This document shows, piece after piece, positions 21,252-30,534 of a stretch of 64,000 nt of DNA (its first letter is position 1; each line of letters starts with the position of its first letter). Origin of the DNA: Lumbricus rubellus (lineage: Eukaryota; Annelida; Clitellata; Crassiclitellata; Lumbricidae); contig OX243814.1 of the NCBI GenBank assembly GCA_945859605.1, positions 40,699,769 through 40,763,768 on the forward strand. The letters run 5' to 3'. Under the pieces are notes generated by a model, which saw only the letters and a program-made list of their open reading frames with translations, was not told the DNA's origin and did no database searches. The translations under genes and the position numbers were made by a program.

Positions 21252-21638
21252 ATGTCTGGATACGGTCACCCAATACACAAATTTATCACCAAACGAAAGC
21301 CTCGTGTGAGTACGATAATTTGGTTGCCCAAAGTGGTCACTCACGCTCCTGCAAGACAACGAGCAGGCGACAGATATGAGATTTTTGCTCAGCAAGCGAT
21401 AACGATTGAACCAAAGACAAATATTACAGTAGAAGTAGGCCTTGGAGTCCGAATGACCAGTGGAATGTGTCTAGTCTCTCTTAGACAGAAGTTGAAACAA
21501 CTCAGACTGAGTCTTCAAGATGGTAGTGTTGTTGAAGATGCAGAGGATATAATAATTACAATTCAAAACAACTCAGATTCACCAGTTACTATAAATGAAA
21601 AAGAATCCATATGTTACGTTAATTACTACGATGCATAA
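21252..21638 (+). CDS. Small protein with dUTPase-like fold pattern
   Basis: This 128-residue protein has a pattern reminiscent of trimeric dUTPases: AGDRYEIFA (38-46), ITIEPKTNITVEVGLGVRM (50-68), and a C-terminal NNSDSPVTINEKESICYV (106-123). The last compares with N-x-s-x-x-f-x-i-x-x-G-x-r-I-A-Q-l in the enzyme. The active-site motifs (RSGLA, the GVIDxDYRG loop and the C-terminal Phe loop) are not visible, so enzymatic activity is unlikely. A structural or decoration role is possible. It lies within the structural cluster, 16 bp after the preceding stop. The fold call is tentative. Confidence 0.45.
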   Translation: MSGYGHPIHKFITKRKPRVSTIIWLPKVVTHAPARQRAGDRYEIFAQQAITIEPKTNITVEVGLGVRMTSGMCLVSLRQKLKQLRLSLQDGSVVEDAEDIIITIQNNSDSPVTINEKESICYVNYYDA

Positions 21639-21705
21639 CGTGTACGTTTTATGTTTACGTTTTACGTTACGTTTTATGTTTTAAACATTATACTTATAAT
21701 AAAAA

Positions 21706-22605
21706 ATGTCACTACTGAAAATTAGCGATCCTGCAAAAAGAGATTTTATTATCGAAGAGTTTCTAAAAACGAAAAAAAATATTAAACAAAACTTTCTCTC
21801 AGAGAGTATAGATGATCTTGGACTTCAACGAGAATTAACGAAAATCTACAAACCAATAGTTGACTCTCAATCAGCAATTTCGAAAGAACAAAACGCTTTG
21901 CTGTCGACAATAAAAGATAATTCTGCAGCAACATCACTCGCTCTAAAATCACTTCCAGATTCGTTGAAAACCATTCAATTTCATCAGTATCCGTCCATAG
22001 AGGCGTACGACGACGATGACCCAGTAGAAGACATTAGAACCTTAGAATTAGGAAATATTGCAGTTGAATACCTTAAAAAATACGCTTCCGATAAAAGACT
22101 TGTAGACACAACATTCGGATTAAGATCCAAAAATGGAAAATTCTACATCGGCGACCACGAAGCCTCAATCCAAGGAAATGATATTACAGTTGGAACCAAA
22201 ACTTACCAAGGAACTCCAGGACTATGGGAATTGTTAACGTTGGCTAGTCCAAACGAATCAATTTATGATAATCGTGATCTCGAAGAATACGCCGAGATTC
22301 TAACTAAAACGAACGCCATGAGTCAGCCAAATAAACCAAACAAACCTAAATCGTCTAAAAGCGTAAAATATAAAAAGATAATAAAACCGATATGGAGCGA
22401 ATACATAAAGTTAAGAGGTAAAACAGGAAGCGGAGTAATTACCATTCCTTCGGATCCGAACGAATTAGTAAAACAACTCGAGTTACGAATGCATAGCTAC
22501 AATGCGGGAAATACGGGTGTAAGAAATGAAATTGTAGGTATGACCGACGAGTTACTAAGACAAGGAGTGATAACCAAAGATGAATATAAAAAATTGATGA
22601 TCTAA
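21706..22605 (+). CDS. Conserved Polinton protein, coiled-coil plus globular domain, unknown function
   Basis: This 299-residue protein has an N-terminal half (about 1-90) rich in charged and helical residues, probably coiled coil. An acidic joint DDDDPVED is at about 102-109. A conserved-looking globular part contains GKFYIGDHEASIQGNDI (144-160) and GTPGLWELL (169-177). A Pro/Lys linker (about 208-222) and a C-terminal segment with AGNTGVRNEIVGMTDELLRQ follow. I recall this combination from many Polinton-type elements in animal genomes but know no established function. Position among capsid genes suggests a virion or assembly role. The frame is intact. Confidence 0.65.
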   Translation: MSLLKISDPAKRDFIIEEFLKTKKNIKQNFLSESIDDLGLQRELTKIYKPIVDSQSAISKEQNALLSTIKDNSAATSLALKSLPDSLKTIQFHQYPSIEAYDDDDPVEDIRTLELGNIAVEYLKKYASDKRLVDTTFGLRSKNGKFYIGDHEASIQGNDITVGTKTYQGTPGLWELLTLASPNESIYDNRDLEEYAEILTKTNAMSQPNKPNKPKSSKSVKYKKIIKPIWSEYIKLRGKTGSGVITIPSDPNELVKQLELRMHSYNAGNTGVRNEIVGMTDELLRQGVITKDEYKKLMI

Positions 22606-22627
22606 TTTAAAAATTGATGATATAGAA

Positions 22628-22986
22628 ATGCTGGTCGTTGCGAGAAGAAGTTATAAAAAAGTAGCCTACACGTTGTCGGTGGTGCAGGAATATTCGATTC
22701 CATTGCAGGATTTCTCAAGAGACTACTGACATCGAATGCAGCCAAACAAATTGCGAGCACGGCTGTCAAAGAGATTGGGGGTGTTGCTAAGGATAAAGCG
22801 ATCGATGTTGGAAAACGATTACTCAATAAGATACTCCCTACAGCTCCCGCTCAGCAGCCGATAACTCAGGAAACTAAAGTCATTCTAGCTAGATTACTCG
22901 GGTCGAATCCGCAAATGACGGGAGGAGCTATTAGAATTCAAGATCTCGTAAAACGCTTAAACGGAGGTGGTTTGAAAATGGCTTAA
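22628..22986 (+). pseudogene. Small core-like virion protein, broken by a 5-bp insertion
   Basis: The gene starts with a basic segment (VARRSYKK). After a frame change it continues with GGAGIFDSIAGFLKRLL, an Ala/Lys-rich amphipathic stretch, and a C-terminal GGAIRIQDLVKRLNGGGLK. This matches the small basic or amphipathic core or membrane proteins of Polintons and adintoviruses (pVII/pX-like by position). The break lies at 22,664-22,668, where GCCTA follows TA to make TAGCCTA. The interval is 359 bp, that is 118 codons plus exactly these 5 bp. The frameshift is therefore fully explained by the insertion. The gene lies directly before the major capsid protein. Confidence 0.75.
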
Positions 22987-23021
22987 ACATATTTTCTTAT
23001 TTAAAAATATATGTATATAAA

Positions 23022-24311
23022 ATGCAATCCGATATTCTAAGATTCACAGAGCAACCATCGATCGATGAGGGCATCGAGCGATACGAATGGCATGAGTACG
23101 AACCTGTAGCGAGAACTAACCTTAACAGTTCTGGTGAAATAAGAATAAATATTGAATTACAAGACTTATACAGTCACCCAGCAGAGTCCTATCTGCAATT
23201 CGAAGGAAGACTAATTAAAGCTGATGACACCGCATACGTTAATGCCGATTTAGTAGCTCTTACGAATAATGGGCTTATGTATCTATTCAGTCAAATATCC
23301 TATCAGTTATCTAATCAAGAAATCGAAACGCTATTTCATCCGGGTCAAGCTACAACGATGCTCGGTTTAGGCTACTTACGTATCCAGTTGACTCAAGGCT
23401 TAAATCAGCTGTGGTATCAAGACACTGGAGCGACCGCTGTTATTGCGGAGAACCCCGGCTTTGCCTCTAGACAAAGTTTTCTCATTCGCAAACCAAACAC
23501 TAAAGGAATGTTCAGCTTTATTGTTCCGTTGAAGCATAATTTCAGGTTTTGCGACGATTACGACAAGATTATTTACGGTTTTAAACAGACGCTGACTTTA
23601 GTTCGTAAAGCTGACGATGATGCCATATTCCGAGATAACGCTGCAGCTGCTGGAAAAGTTGCGATAAACAAAATTTCATGGTTTATTCCACACGTTATTC
23701 CTTCCGATATGGAACGAATGCAGTTGCATAAGACGATTGAATCAAAATTAACGTTGCCAGTTGCGTATAGAGCTCGTCAATGCGACACAATAACAGTTCC
23801 TCAGTCGACAAGTTTCAATTGGAGATCAAACGTTAAAACATCACCGGAGAAACCTAGACATATCATCGTAGGATTTCAGACGAGTCGTAGCGGTGATCAG
23901 GAAGCTAATCCAGCACTCTTTAATCACTGCGATCTCAAGAACATTTATGTGATGATGAACCAGGAAAGATATCCAGCTGTCGACCATAACCTGTCGTTTC
24001 CTAATCAACAATTCTCCAGAGCGTACAGAGACGCATCCTCCTTTAGTCAAAAGTTTTACGGTATGGACAAGTTGATTACGCAAGGAAATATAACACCTGT
24101 AGATTATAAAGAATTATATCCGTTGTTCGTGTTCGATGTAAGCAAACAATCCGAGCGTTTGAAATCGTCAGTCGTTGATATACAAATTAAGGCTCTTTTC
24201 AATGCAGCAGTGCCAGCCGACACAGAAGCGTATGCTGTCGTAATTTCAGATAGGTTGCTGCAGTTCCAATCGGATGGGCAGAAAATGAGTGTAGTGTATG
24301 GAAAAAATTGA
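23022..24311 (+). CDS. Major capsid protein (double jelly-roll hexon)
   Basis: This 429-residue protein is the Polinton/adintovirus major capsid protein, which forms pseudo-hexameric trimers. Recognisable segments are EWHEYEPV near the start (about 22-29), LYSHPAESYLQFEGRL (first jelly roll), and FSFIVPLKHNFRFCDDYDKI with GFKQTLTLVRKADDDAIFR in the middle. Later come KISWFIPHVIPS, FQTSRSGDQEANPALFNHCD and NVYVMMN-like segments of the second jelly roll. The frame is complete. The start follows TATGTATATAAAATG, the element's recurrent start-codon context. Confidence 0.95.
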   Translation: MQSDILRFTEQPSIDEGIERYEWHEYEPVARTNLNSSGEIRINIELQDLYSHPAESYLQFEGRLIKADDTAYVNADLVALTNNGLMYLFSQISYQLSNQEIETLFHPGQATTMLGLGYLRIQLTQGLNQLWYQDTGATAVIAENPGFASRQSFLIRKPNTKGMFSFIVPLKHNFRFCDDYDKIIYGFKQTLTLVRKADDDAIFRDNAAAAGKVAINKISWFIPHVIPSDMERMQLHKTIESKLTLPVAYRARQCDTITVPQSTSFNWRSNVKTSPEKPRHIIVGFQTSRSGDQEANPALFNHCDLKNIYVMMNQERYPAVDHNLSFPNQQFSRAYRDASSFSQKFYGMDKLITQGNITPVDYKELYPLFVFDVSKQSERLKSSVVDIQIKALFNAAVPADTEAYAVVISDRLLQFQSDGQKMSVVYGKN

Positions 24312-24332
24312 TTTAAAGAATACTTATTTATT

Positions 24333-24662
24333 ATGAAGCTATCAGAGCTTAGAATGTTAGCCAAGCATAACAATGTTACAGGCACTTCGCATCTCAACAA
24401 ACCTCAAATGATAGCTGTATTGATTGAAAAGAATATTCTTCCGACGGACTACAAGTCTGTGTCATATCGACATGACACGCTGGGTAGTATCAGGAAACAA
24501 CCGAGAAGAGTAGATATTATAGATCGAGAGACTGGCGTTGTTACCTCGTATCCATCAATGTATAAAGCTGCTAAGGCGTATGGTCAGAGTGCTGGCATAA
24601 TAGCTTATCATAACGGAAATGTCTGGAGAGATAGATACGAAATTAAAGTGTATGAGAGATAG
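24333..24662 (+). CDS. SAP-domain DNA-binding protein
   Basis: This 109-residue protein has an N-terminal SAP-like helix-extended-helix (LSELRMLAKHNN ... LNKPQMIAVLIEKNIL, residues 3-36), which binds A/T-rich DNA in known proteins. The C-terminal part (about 60-108) reads IDRETGVVTSYPSMYKAAKA then GNVWRDRYEIKVYE. It resembles the NUMOD1-type helix-turn-helix repeat that often accompanies homing-type nucleases. No nuclease domain is present. A role in viral DNA binding or regulation is inferred. It lies between the capsid and polymerase genes. Confidence 0.65.
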   Translation: MKLSELRMLAKHNNVTGTSHLNKPQMIAVLIEKNILPTDYKSVSYRHDTLGSIRKQPRRVDIIDRETGVVTSYPSMYKAAKAYGQSAGIIAYHNGNVWRDRYEIKVYER

Positions 24663-24721
24663 AATGATATGAAATTAAAGTGTTCGATAATGTATTAATA
24701 TTTTTGCGTGGTAAAAATAAA

Positions 24722-27700
24722 ATGGATTTAAAGAAAAGTAGTTTAAGAAACATGAACCATGTTGAACACTTGCTCGACTCATCGGTTCCTGACATTAAGG
24801 TTCCTACGCTTACACCCACACCTGGTAAGTACAAACCAGTAGCGCCTAAGAGAAAATACAAAAATAGGGTTAGATCCAAATTAAATGATTTTGCGGATTG
24901 GTTACTTAGTTACGTGCCTGAACAAGAAGAGGTTAACGAAAAACTGGAATCATTGAAGTCAACTGTTTCCAGGATATTTGATAAAATTAAAATTCGGGAA
25001 ACAGCGTCAGCTATTAAAGGATTTACCAAGCAATATAGAATAGATGGAATTAATGGAATGGATGCCTCGTCGTTTCTTGATTTCGTCAGACCGCAGGTAG
25101 TAAATCTGTTATCGAGTAATCGCCAGACAAAGACTAATTTAGTTCTTACTTGTACTATGGAACGAGTAGATATGAAATCTGGAGTAGTTAATTCTGAGGA
25201 TATACCATTCGTTTCCAGGGCAGAAGTTATTTTAGAAGCAACCGACTTGAATGAAATATACAGCAGAAAGAAGGATAAAATCATGGAGTGTATTGCTAGT
25301 TTTCAGATGCAAGGAAGTAATTGGAGATTTAAAGCTGTTGTAAAATTAGATATAAATACGGTAAAATATACACCCTTAAGAGGTAGTTCCTACATTCCAC
25401 TTCCCGACTTTTTAGCTAATAAAAAGGCTATTATAAATATGAAAAACGACGACGAAGAATGCTTCAAATGGTGTATCACTAGAGCTTTGAATCCGGTGGA
25501 TGACCATCCGGAAAAAATAACGACAGCTTTGAAAGAACAGTCTAAAAAACTTAATTGGAGTGGTATTGAGTTTCCAGTTGCTGCTGATGCTAATGTGATA
25601 GGTAAATTTGAGAGAAATAATAATATTAGTGTTAATATATTTGGTTACGAAAAACATGTCTATCCGCTTTATCTGTCTAAGTGTGAAAGTAGTATTGATC
25701 TTTTGCTTATATCTGATGGAGAAAAAAAACATTATTGCTGGATCAAGAATTTTAACAGATTGATGACATCTGGGACTAATTCGAGGTACTATTGTAAAAG
25801 GTGTACGACTGGTTTCTCAACGACCAAAGCGCTTAACAACCATAATGAGTACTGCTCTCAACATAACGCACAAAAAATAGAAATGCCAGAACCAGGAGCT
25901 ATGTTAAGTTTTAAAAATTATAACAATTCTATGAGGGTTCCTTTTATAGTCTACGCAGATTTCGAGTCTTTTGTGAAGCCAATAGACACTTGTCAACCAA
26001 ATCCAGAGTTGTCGTACACTAATAAATATCAAAAGCATATTCCTAGCTCCTTTTGTTACTACATAAAATGCTTCGACGATAGTGTATATTCTCAAGATCC
26101 TGTGACGTTTACGGCTGAAAGCGAAGATGATGATGTTGGTCAAATATTTGTAGATAAACTAGAAGAAAACATAAAACGAATATATAATCAGTTTAAATTT
26201 AGGAAGAATATGAGATTTACAGAAGAGGACAAGAAGTGTTTTGATACAGCTACAACATGTCATATCTGTGAAAAAACGTTGGGCGAAGACCGAGTGAGAG
26301 ATCACTGTCATCTTAGTGGTAAATTTAGAGGTGCTGCTCATAACAGTTGTAATTTAAACTATAAAGTCCCCAAGTTTTTCCCTGTAGTGTTTCATAATCT
26401 TTCCGGGTACGATTGCCATCTGTTCATTAAGAAACTGAGAGGTGATAATGGAGAGAAAATTAACTGCATACCTAACAACGAGGAAAAGTATATATCGTTT
26501 AGCAGAGAGGTCGTTGTTGATAAGTTTGTAAAAGATGGAAAAGAAATACTAGTCCGACGAGAACTGCGTTTTATCGACAGTTTTAAATTTATGGCTTCGA
26601 GTCTTGATGCTTTATCGAGGAACCTAAGCAAAGACCAGTGTAAAAAATATTGGGAAACGATATACAGGAAAGAAGCTCGATCTTTTGCTAAGAAAAGGCA
26701 TATATCCTTATGACTACGTCGATTCATTTACTACCTTTAATGAAACCGAACTACCACCAAAATCCGCTTTCTATTCTAAGCTAAATGATTCGAATATTAG
26801 CGATGAAGACTACGAGCATGCACAAACGGTATGGAAAGAATTTGGATGCAAAGCATTCAGAGAATATCACGATTTATACAACGTTTCGGATGTTCTGCTA
26901 CTTGCCGATGTTTTCGAAAACTTTAGAGATGTGTGTATGAAGAACTATACGCTTGACCCTGCATGGTATTTTACATCTCCTGGTTTAGCCTGGGATGCTG
27001 CTTTAAAATTGACAGGCGTGAAATTGGAGTTATTGAGTGATTACGATATGATTCTGATGATTAAGCAAGGGATGAGAGGAGGAGTAAGCACAATATCAAA
27101 TCGATACGGGAAAGCGAATAATAAATATATGAACGATTTCAACAGTAACGAAAATTCTACATTTATCACTTACCTGGATGCGAATAATCTATATGGATGG
27201 GCTATGATCAAACCTTTACCTACTCACGGGTTCAAATGGATGAATAAAGCTGATTTAAAAAATTGGAGAAGTATTCCATGCATATTGGAAGTTGATTTGG
27301 AATACCCTAAAGAGTTACACGACCTGCATAACGATTTTCCGTTAGCCCCCGAAAGCATTGAGATTGACAAAGTCAAAAAGTTAATTCCAAACTTAAACGA
27401 TAAAAAGAAGTATGTGCTACACTACGAAAATCTGAAGCTGTATGAGAGCCTAGGCATGAAAATAACAAACGTGCATAGAGGTATACTATTCCAAGAAAGT
27501 GATTGGTTGAAAAAGTATATCGATTTAAATACAGCTCTTAGAACGAAAGCTACTAATGACTTTGAGAAAGACTTTTTCAAATTAATGAATAACAGTGTCT
27601 TTGGAAAAACTTGTGAGAACATTGAAAATCGTGTTGATGTAAAGTTAGTGTGTCAAGAGGAGAGGGCTATTGAACTAGCTGCTAAACCTAATTACGAGAG

Positions 27701-28921
27701 ATGTACTATTTTCGATGAAAATCTAATAGCCGTTCACATGAAAAAACTAAAATGTACTATAATAAACCTATCTATCTTGGCATGTGTATATTAGATTTGA
27801 GTAAAACGTTGATGTACGACTTTCATTACAATTACATCAAGACTAAATACGGAAATAGAGCTAAATTATTATTTACTGATACAGATTCTTTGACATAGGC
27901 CTAAATGTCATAAGGAAATCAGAAGGAGGATTGCAATGGGAAAAGAGGCATTTACGAAAAGAGGAGAACTACTACGAGGAAAGCTAAACAGAAGTCTCAA
28001 GAAACGAATGATAAAAACACTGGTGTGGAGTGTGGTGTTGTATGGTTCCGAAACCTGGACCATGAGAAAAGAAGACATAAAGAAAATCGAAGCGTTTGAA
28101 ATGTGGACGTGGAGAAGAATGGAGAAGATCAGCTGGACGGAACACAGAACAAACGAGGAAGTGCTGGAAAGGGTAGGAGAGGAAAGAACAATGATAAAAA
28201 CAATCAGAGAAAGGCATAAGAATTGGATAGGGCATATGCTAAGAGGAGACAGTTTGGTGAAAACGGTGTTAGAAGGACAAATGGAGGGGAAACGAACAAG
28301 AGGAAGACCCCGACAGATGTTGCTGGACACACTGATGAAGAAGATCGGATATCAGAAACTAAAGGAGAAGGCCCAGCGGAGGGAAGAGTGGCGACATTGG
28401 ACAGCCGAACCTGCCTAGGGGCAGAGAACCAGAAGAAGAAGAAGGCCTACGAAATTAAAACTGAAGACTTTTACTCAGATATCGCAGAAGATATTAAAGC
28501 TCGATTCGACACGAGAGAATACCCGAGAGATCATCCATCTGGTATTGAGGTTGGAGTAAATAAAAAAGTTATTGGAATGTTCAAGGATGAAACTAGTGGG
28601 AAACAGATAAAAGAATTTATCGGGTTGCGAGCAAAGTTGTATTCTTATAAGATGGCTGCTGGGGATGAGCACAAGAAATGTAAAGGTATTAAGAAAAATG
28701 TTGTCCAGAAAACTATTACTCACGAAGATTATAGAAACTGCTTATTTACTAAAAAAGAACAACAACGAACGATGAATGTTATTAGATCTTATCATCACGA
28801 TATTTATACGGAAGAAATTAATAAAGTTGCATTATCTGCAGACGACGATAAACGAGTAATAATGGAGGATGGAATTAGTACGTTATCTTATGGTCACTAT
28901 TTGTTGAAAATTTTTAATTAA
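24722..28921 (+). pseudogene. Protein-primed family B DNA polymerase, broken
   Basis: This replicates the element by protein priming in the Polinton family. In order it shows a helical N-terminal region, a C2H2-like finger (YYCKRCTTGF...), ExoI YADFESF (about 25,951), a Zn-binding endonuclease VII-like insert (CHICEKTLGEDRVRDHCH, about 26,260), ExoII-like FHNLSGYDCH, PolA DANNLYGW (about 27,177), PolB NNSVFGKT (about 27,586) and PolC DTDS (about 27,880). An ATG at 24,680 is also in frame, but 24,722 has the typical AAATAAAATG context. Damage: a frame change between about 26,650 and 26,685, a one-base loss in an A run near 27,740, and a TAG stop created by a GGCCTA insertion at 27,898. A LINE fragment (27,904-28,442) sits inside that site. 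The tail resumes at 28,450. Confidence 0.9.
27904..28442 (+). mobile_element. LINE fragment inserted in the polymerase gene
   Basis: An open frame of 160 residues (27,936-28,418) encodes the C-terminus of a non-LTR reverse transcriptase. Landmarks are LYGSETWTMRKEDIKKIEAF, WRRMEKISWTEHRTNEEVLE, GHMLRGDSLV and RGRPRQ, in the order seen in RTE-like and similar LINEs. The 3' end is a GAAGAAGAAG run. AGGCCTA flanks it on both sides (27,897-27,903 and 28,443-28,449), a 7-bp target duplication. It is 5' truncated. Codon use and composition (purine-rich) differ from the AT-rich polymerase. Confidence 0.85.
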
Positions 28922-28937
28922 TGTTTATATTTAATAA

Positions 28938-29360
28938 ATGAGCGTGAAACAAATCGATGTTTGTGGAGTTGTGTTACCTAACATTCCTTTATCGAATATA
29001 CAACTGATCGAATCTGCTGGGGAAATGGGGATTCAAAATTTTAGGGGAGTATTTCAAAGAGATGAGTTGCCTATGAGTCCGAGGGATAAGGAATGTGGTA
29101 TCCTTAATCTAGACGATTCTAGTGGGGTGGGGACACATTGGGTTAGTTGGATGAAGACTAGTACAAAAAAGTTTTATTTCGATGGTTACGGACTCCCACC
29201 CCCGACTGAATTATTACAATATTTACATAGTCCTGTTTATTACAACAGCGAGCGAATACAGCCCGATAACGAAGTGTTTTGCGGCCATTTGTGTCTGTAT
29301 GTGACGAAGATGGTGGGTGATGGAATGAATTTCCAAGAAGTTATAAACGGCTTGCATTAA
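28938..29360 (+). CDS. Adenovirus-type cysteine protease (maturation protease)
   Basis: This 140-residue member of the adenain/Ulp1-like family processes virion proteins during maturation. The catalytic His is H67 in GTHWVSW. The acidic residue is D82 in YFDGYG. The oxyanion Gln is Q108 and the nucleophile is C115 in FCGHLCLYV. The Gln-to-Cys spacing of seven equals that in adenovirus protease. It is shorter than adenoviral protease but usual for Polintons. The frame is intact. The start follows TTATATTTAATAAATG and lies 16 bp after the polymerase stop. Confidence 0.92.
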   Translation: MSVKQIDVCGVVLPNIPLSNIQLIESAGEMGIQNFRGVFQRDELPMSPRDKECGILNLDDSSGVGTHWVSWMKTSTKKFYFDGYGLPPPTELLQYLHSPVYYNSERIQPDNEVFCGHLCLYVTKMVGDGMNFQEVINGLH

Positions 29361-29379
29361 AAATTATTTTATATATAAA
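29361..29379 (+). promoter_or_regulatory. A/T-rich start-codon context of fibre gene 1
   Basis: AAATTATTTTATATATAAA runs directly into the ATG. The same TATATAAAATG word precedes fibre gene 2 (30,516-30,534), and near matches precede the major capsid, protease and other genes. The leader would be only a few bases long if transcription starts here. It is an inferred late promoter. Confidence 0.5.
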
Positions 29380-30417
29380 ATGCCTGTCGATAAATTTGGT
29401 CACACCGATTTTGGAGGAACATCACGAAGAGTAATCGCTGGAGGTGTAACTCTTAGTCAAATAAATGCTAATTTTCTTCGATGTGATGGAGCAAATCTGC
29501 CGACTGGAAATTTAAAAATGAATGGACATGTGATAAAAGGTCTCCCAGTAACGAATACTTCGACAGCCGGAATGGATGAAGCTTTAAGTAGGGGGCAAGC
29601 CATTGATTTGATAACGAATCACAACGATTCTCCGTCCAACGATAATCATTTGACGAATAAAAAATACGTTGATGCTTCAAAAGTGTCTAAAACTGGTGAT
29701 ACAATGACTGGCGACTTGTTCTTAAACGTTGGCTTCGATCGTCTGCGTTCAATGGGTTGTAAGGACTTGAGAGGAGAAAATAAAGAATTCGCTATTTTCT
29801 TAGGTAGTATACGAAATAAACTACAATGTTCGTTAAACAATCCTATTACATTACAATCGACGGATGGATTTCTATGCAAAATAGGCGTAGAAAATATAAT
29901 GAGAATCGGTAGAGCGTCTAACGATCGAAAAATCGACGTTTATCAAAATAACCTAATGAATAGTAATAATATCAACGATTTAAGCGATCCTCTTTCAGCT
30001 CAAGATGCCGCTACAAAGAATTACGTCGATAAATCTCTGAAAAAGTGTCGTGTTGGGTATATTCCTCCCTTGGAAGCTGATGTAAGTGTGACAGGATTCG
30101 TTGCTAGTGCCAGTTCTTGTTTTTCCGAAAACAAAGCCTACCATGCTTTCACTAATCTCACTGACGATGTTAACGCAGCTTGGGTTTCGGGTGAAGATGA
30201 AACTGTTTGGTTACAAATTAAATGTCCTGAACCAGTTAAAATTTGGAGAATTGCGTTTAAAAGCGAAAATGTAGGCCTATCTCATTTCGGTTTCTACACT
30301 AGCAATGATGGAGTAGCGTTTACATTCTTACCTACATCTTGGAGTTCTTCAGAGAATGTTCCCGGTGTTCCGCAATTTTTAAATATTTCTACTACGGATG
30401 CTTATCAATATTACTGA
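29380..30417 (+). CDS. Fibre-like protein 1, discoidin (F5/8C)-like head, premature stop
   Basis: The 345-residue open frame has an N-terminal attachment and shaft region with phage-tail-fibre-like repeats (GNLKMNGHVIKGLP, LTNKKYVD, TGDTMTGDLFL and AATKNYVD at 210-217). A head from about 235 follows, with VASASSCF, AFTNLTDDVNAAWVS, WLQIKCPEPVKIWRIAFKS and GFYTSNDG, the pattern of a coagulation factor 5/8 C-type (discoidin) domain. Such heads bind carbohydrates or lipids, and receptor binding is inferred. A TGA at 30,415 ends it early: the same frame continues open to a TAA at 30,502-30,504 with domain-like residues, so about 28 residues are lost unless the stop is an error. G299-L300 are encoded by an inserted GGCCTA. 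Confidence 0.8.
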   Translation: MPVDKFGHTDFGGTSRRVIAGGVTLSQINANFLRCDGANLPTGNLKMNGHVIKGLPVTNTSTAGMDEALSRGQAIDLITNHNDSPSNDNHLTNKKYVDASKVSKTGDTMTGDLFLNVGFDRLRSMGCKDLRGENKEFAIFLGSIRNKLQCSLNNPITLQSTDGFLCKIGVENIMRIGRASNDRKIDVYQNNLMNSNNINDLSDPLSAQDAATKNYVDKSLKKCRVGYIPPLEADVSVTGFVASASSCFSENKAYHAFTNLTDDVNAAWVSGEDETVWLQIKCPEPVKIWRIAFKSENVGLSHFGFYTSNDGVAFTFLPTSWSSSENVPGVPQFLNISTTDAYQYY

Positions 30418-30534
30418 GTTACATCTATAGCATGGCAAAGGGGAGATGATCGTATACGAAAGATTCAGGTAGATCTAATGCAATTATATGTATACGATGA
30501 CTAATCTACATTAAAAATTATTATTATATATAAA

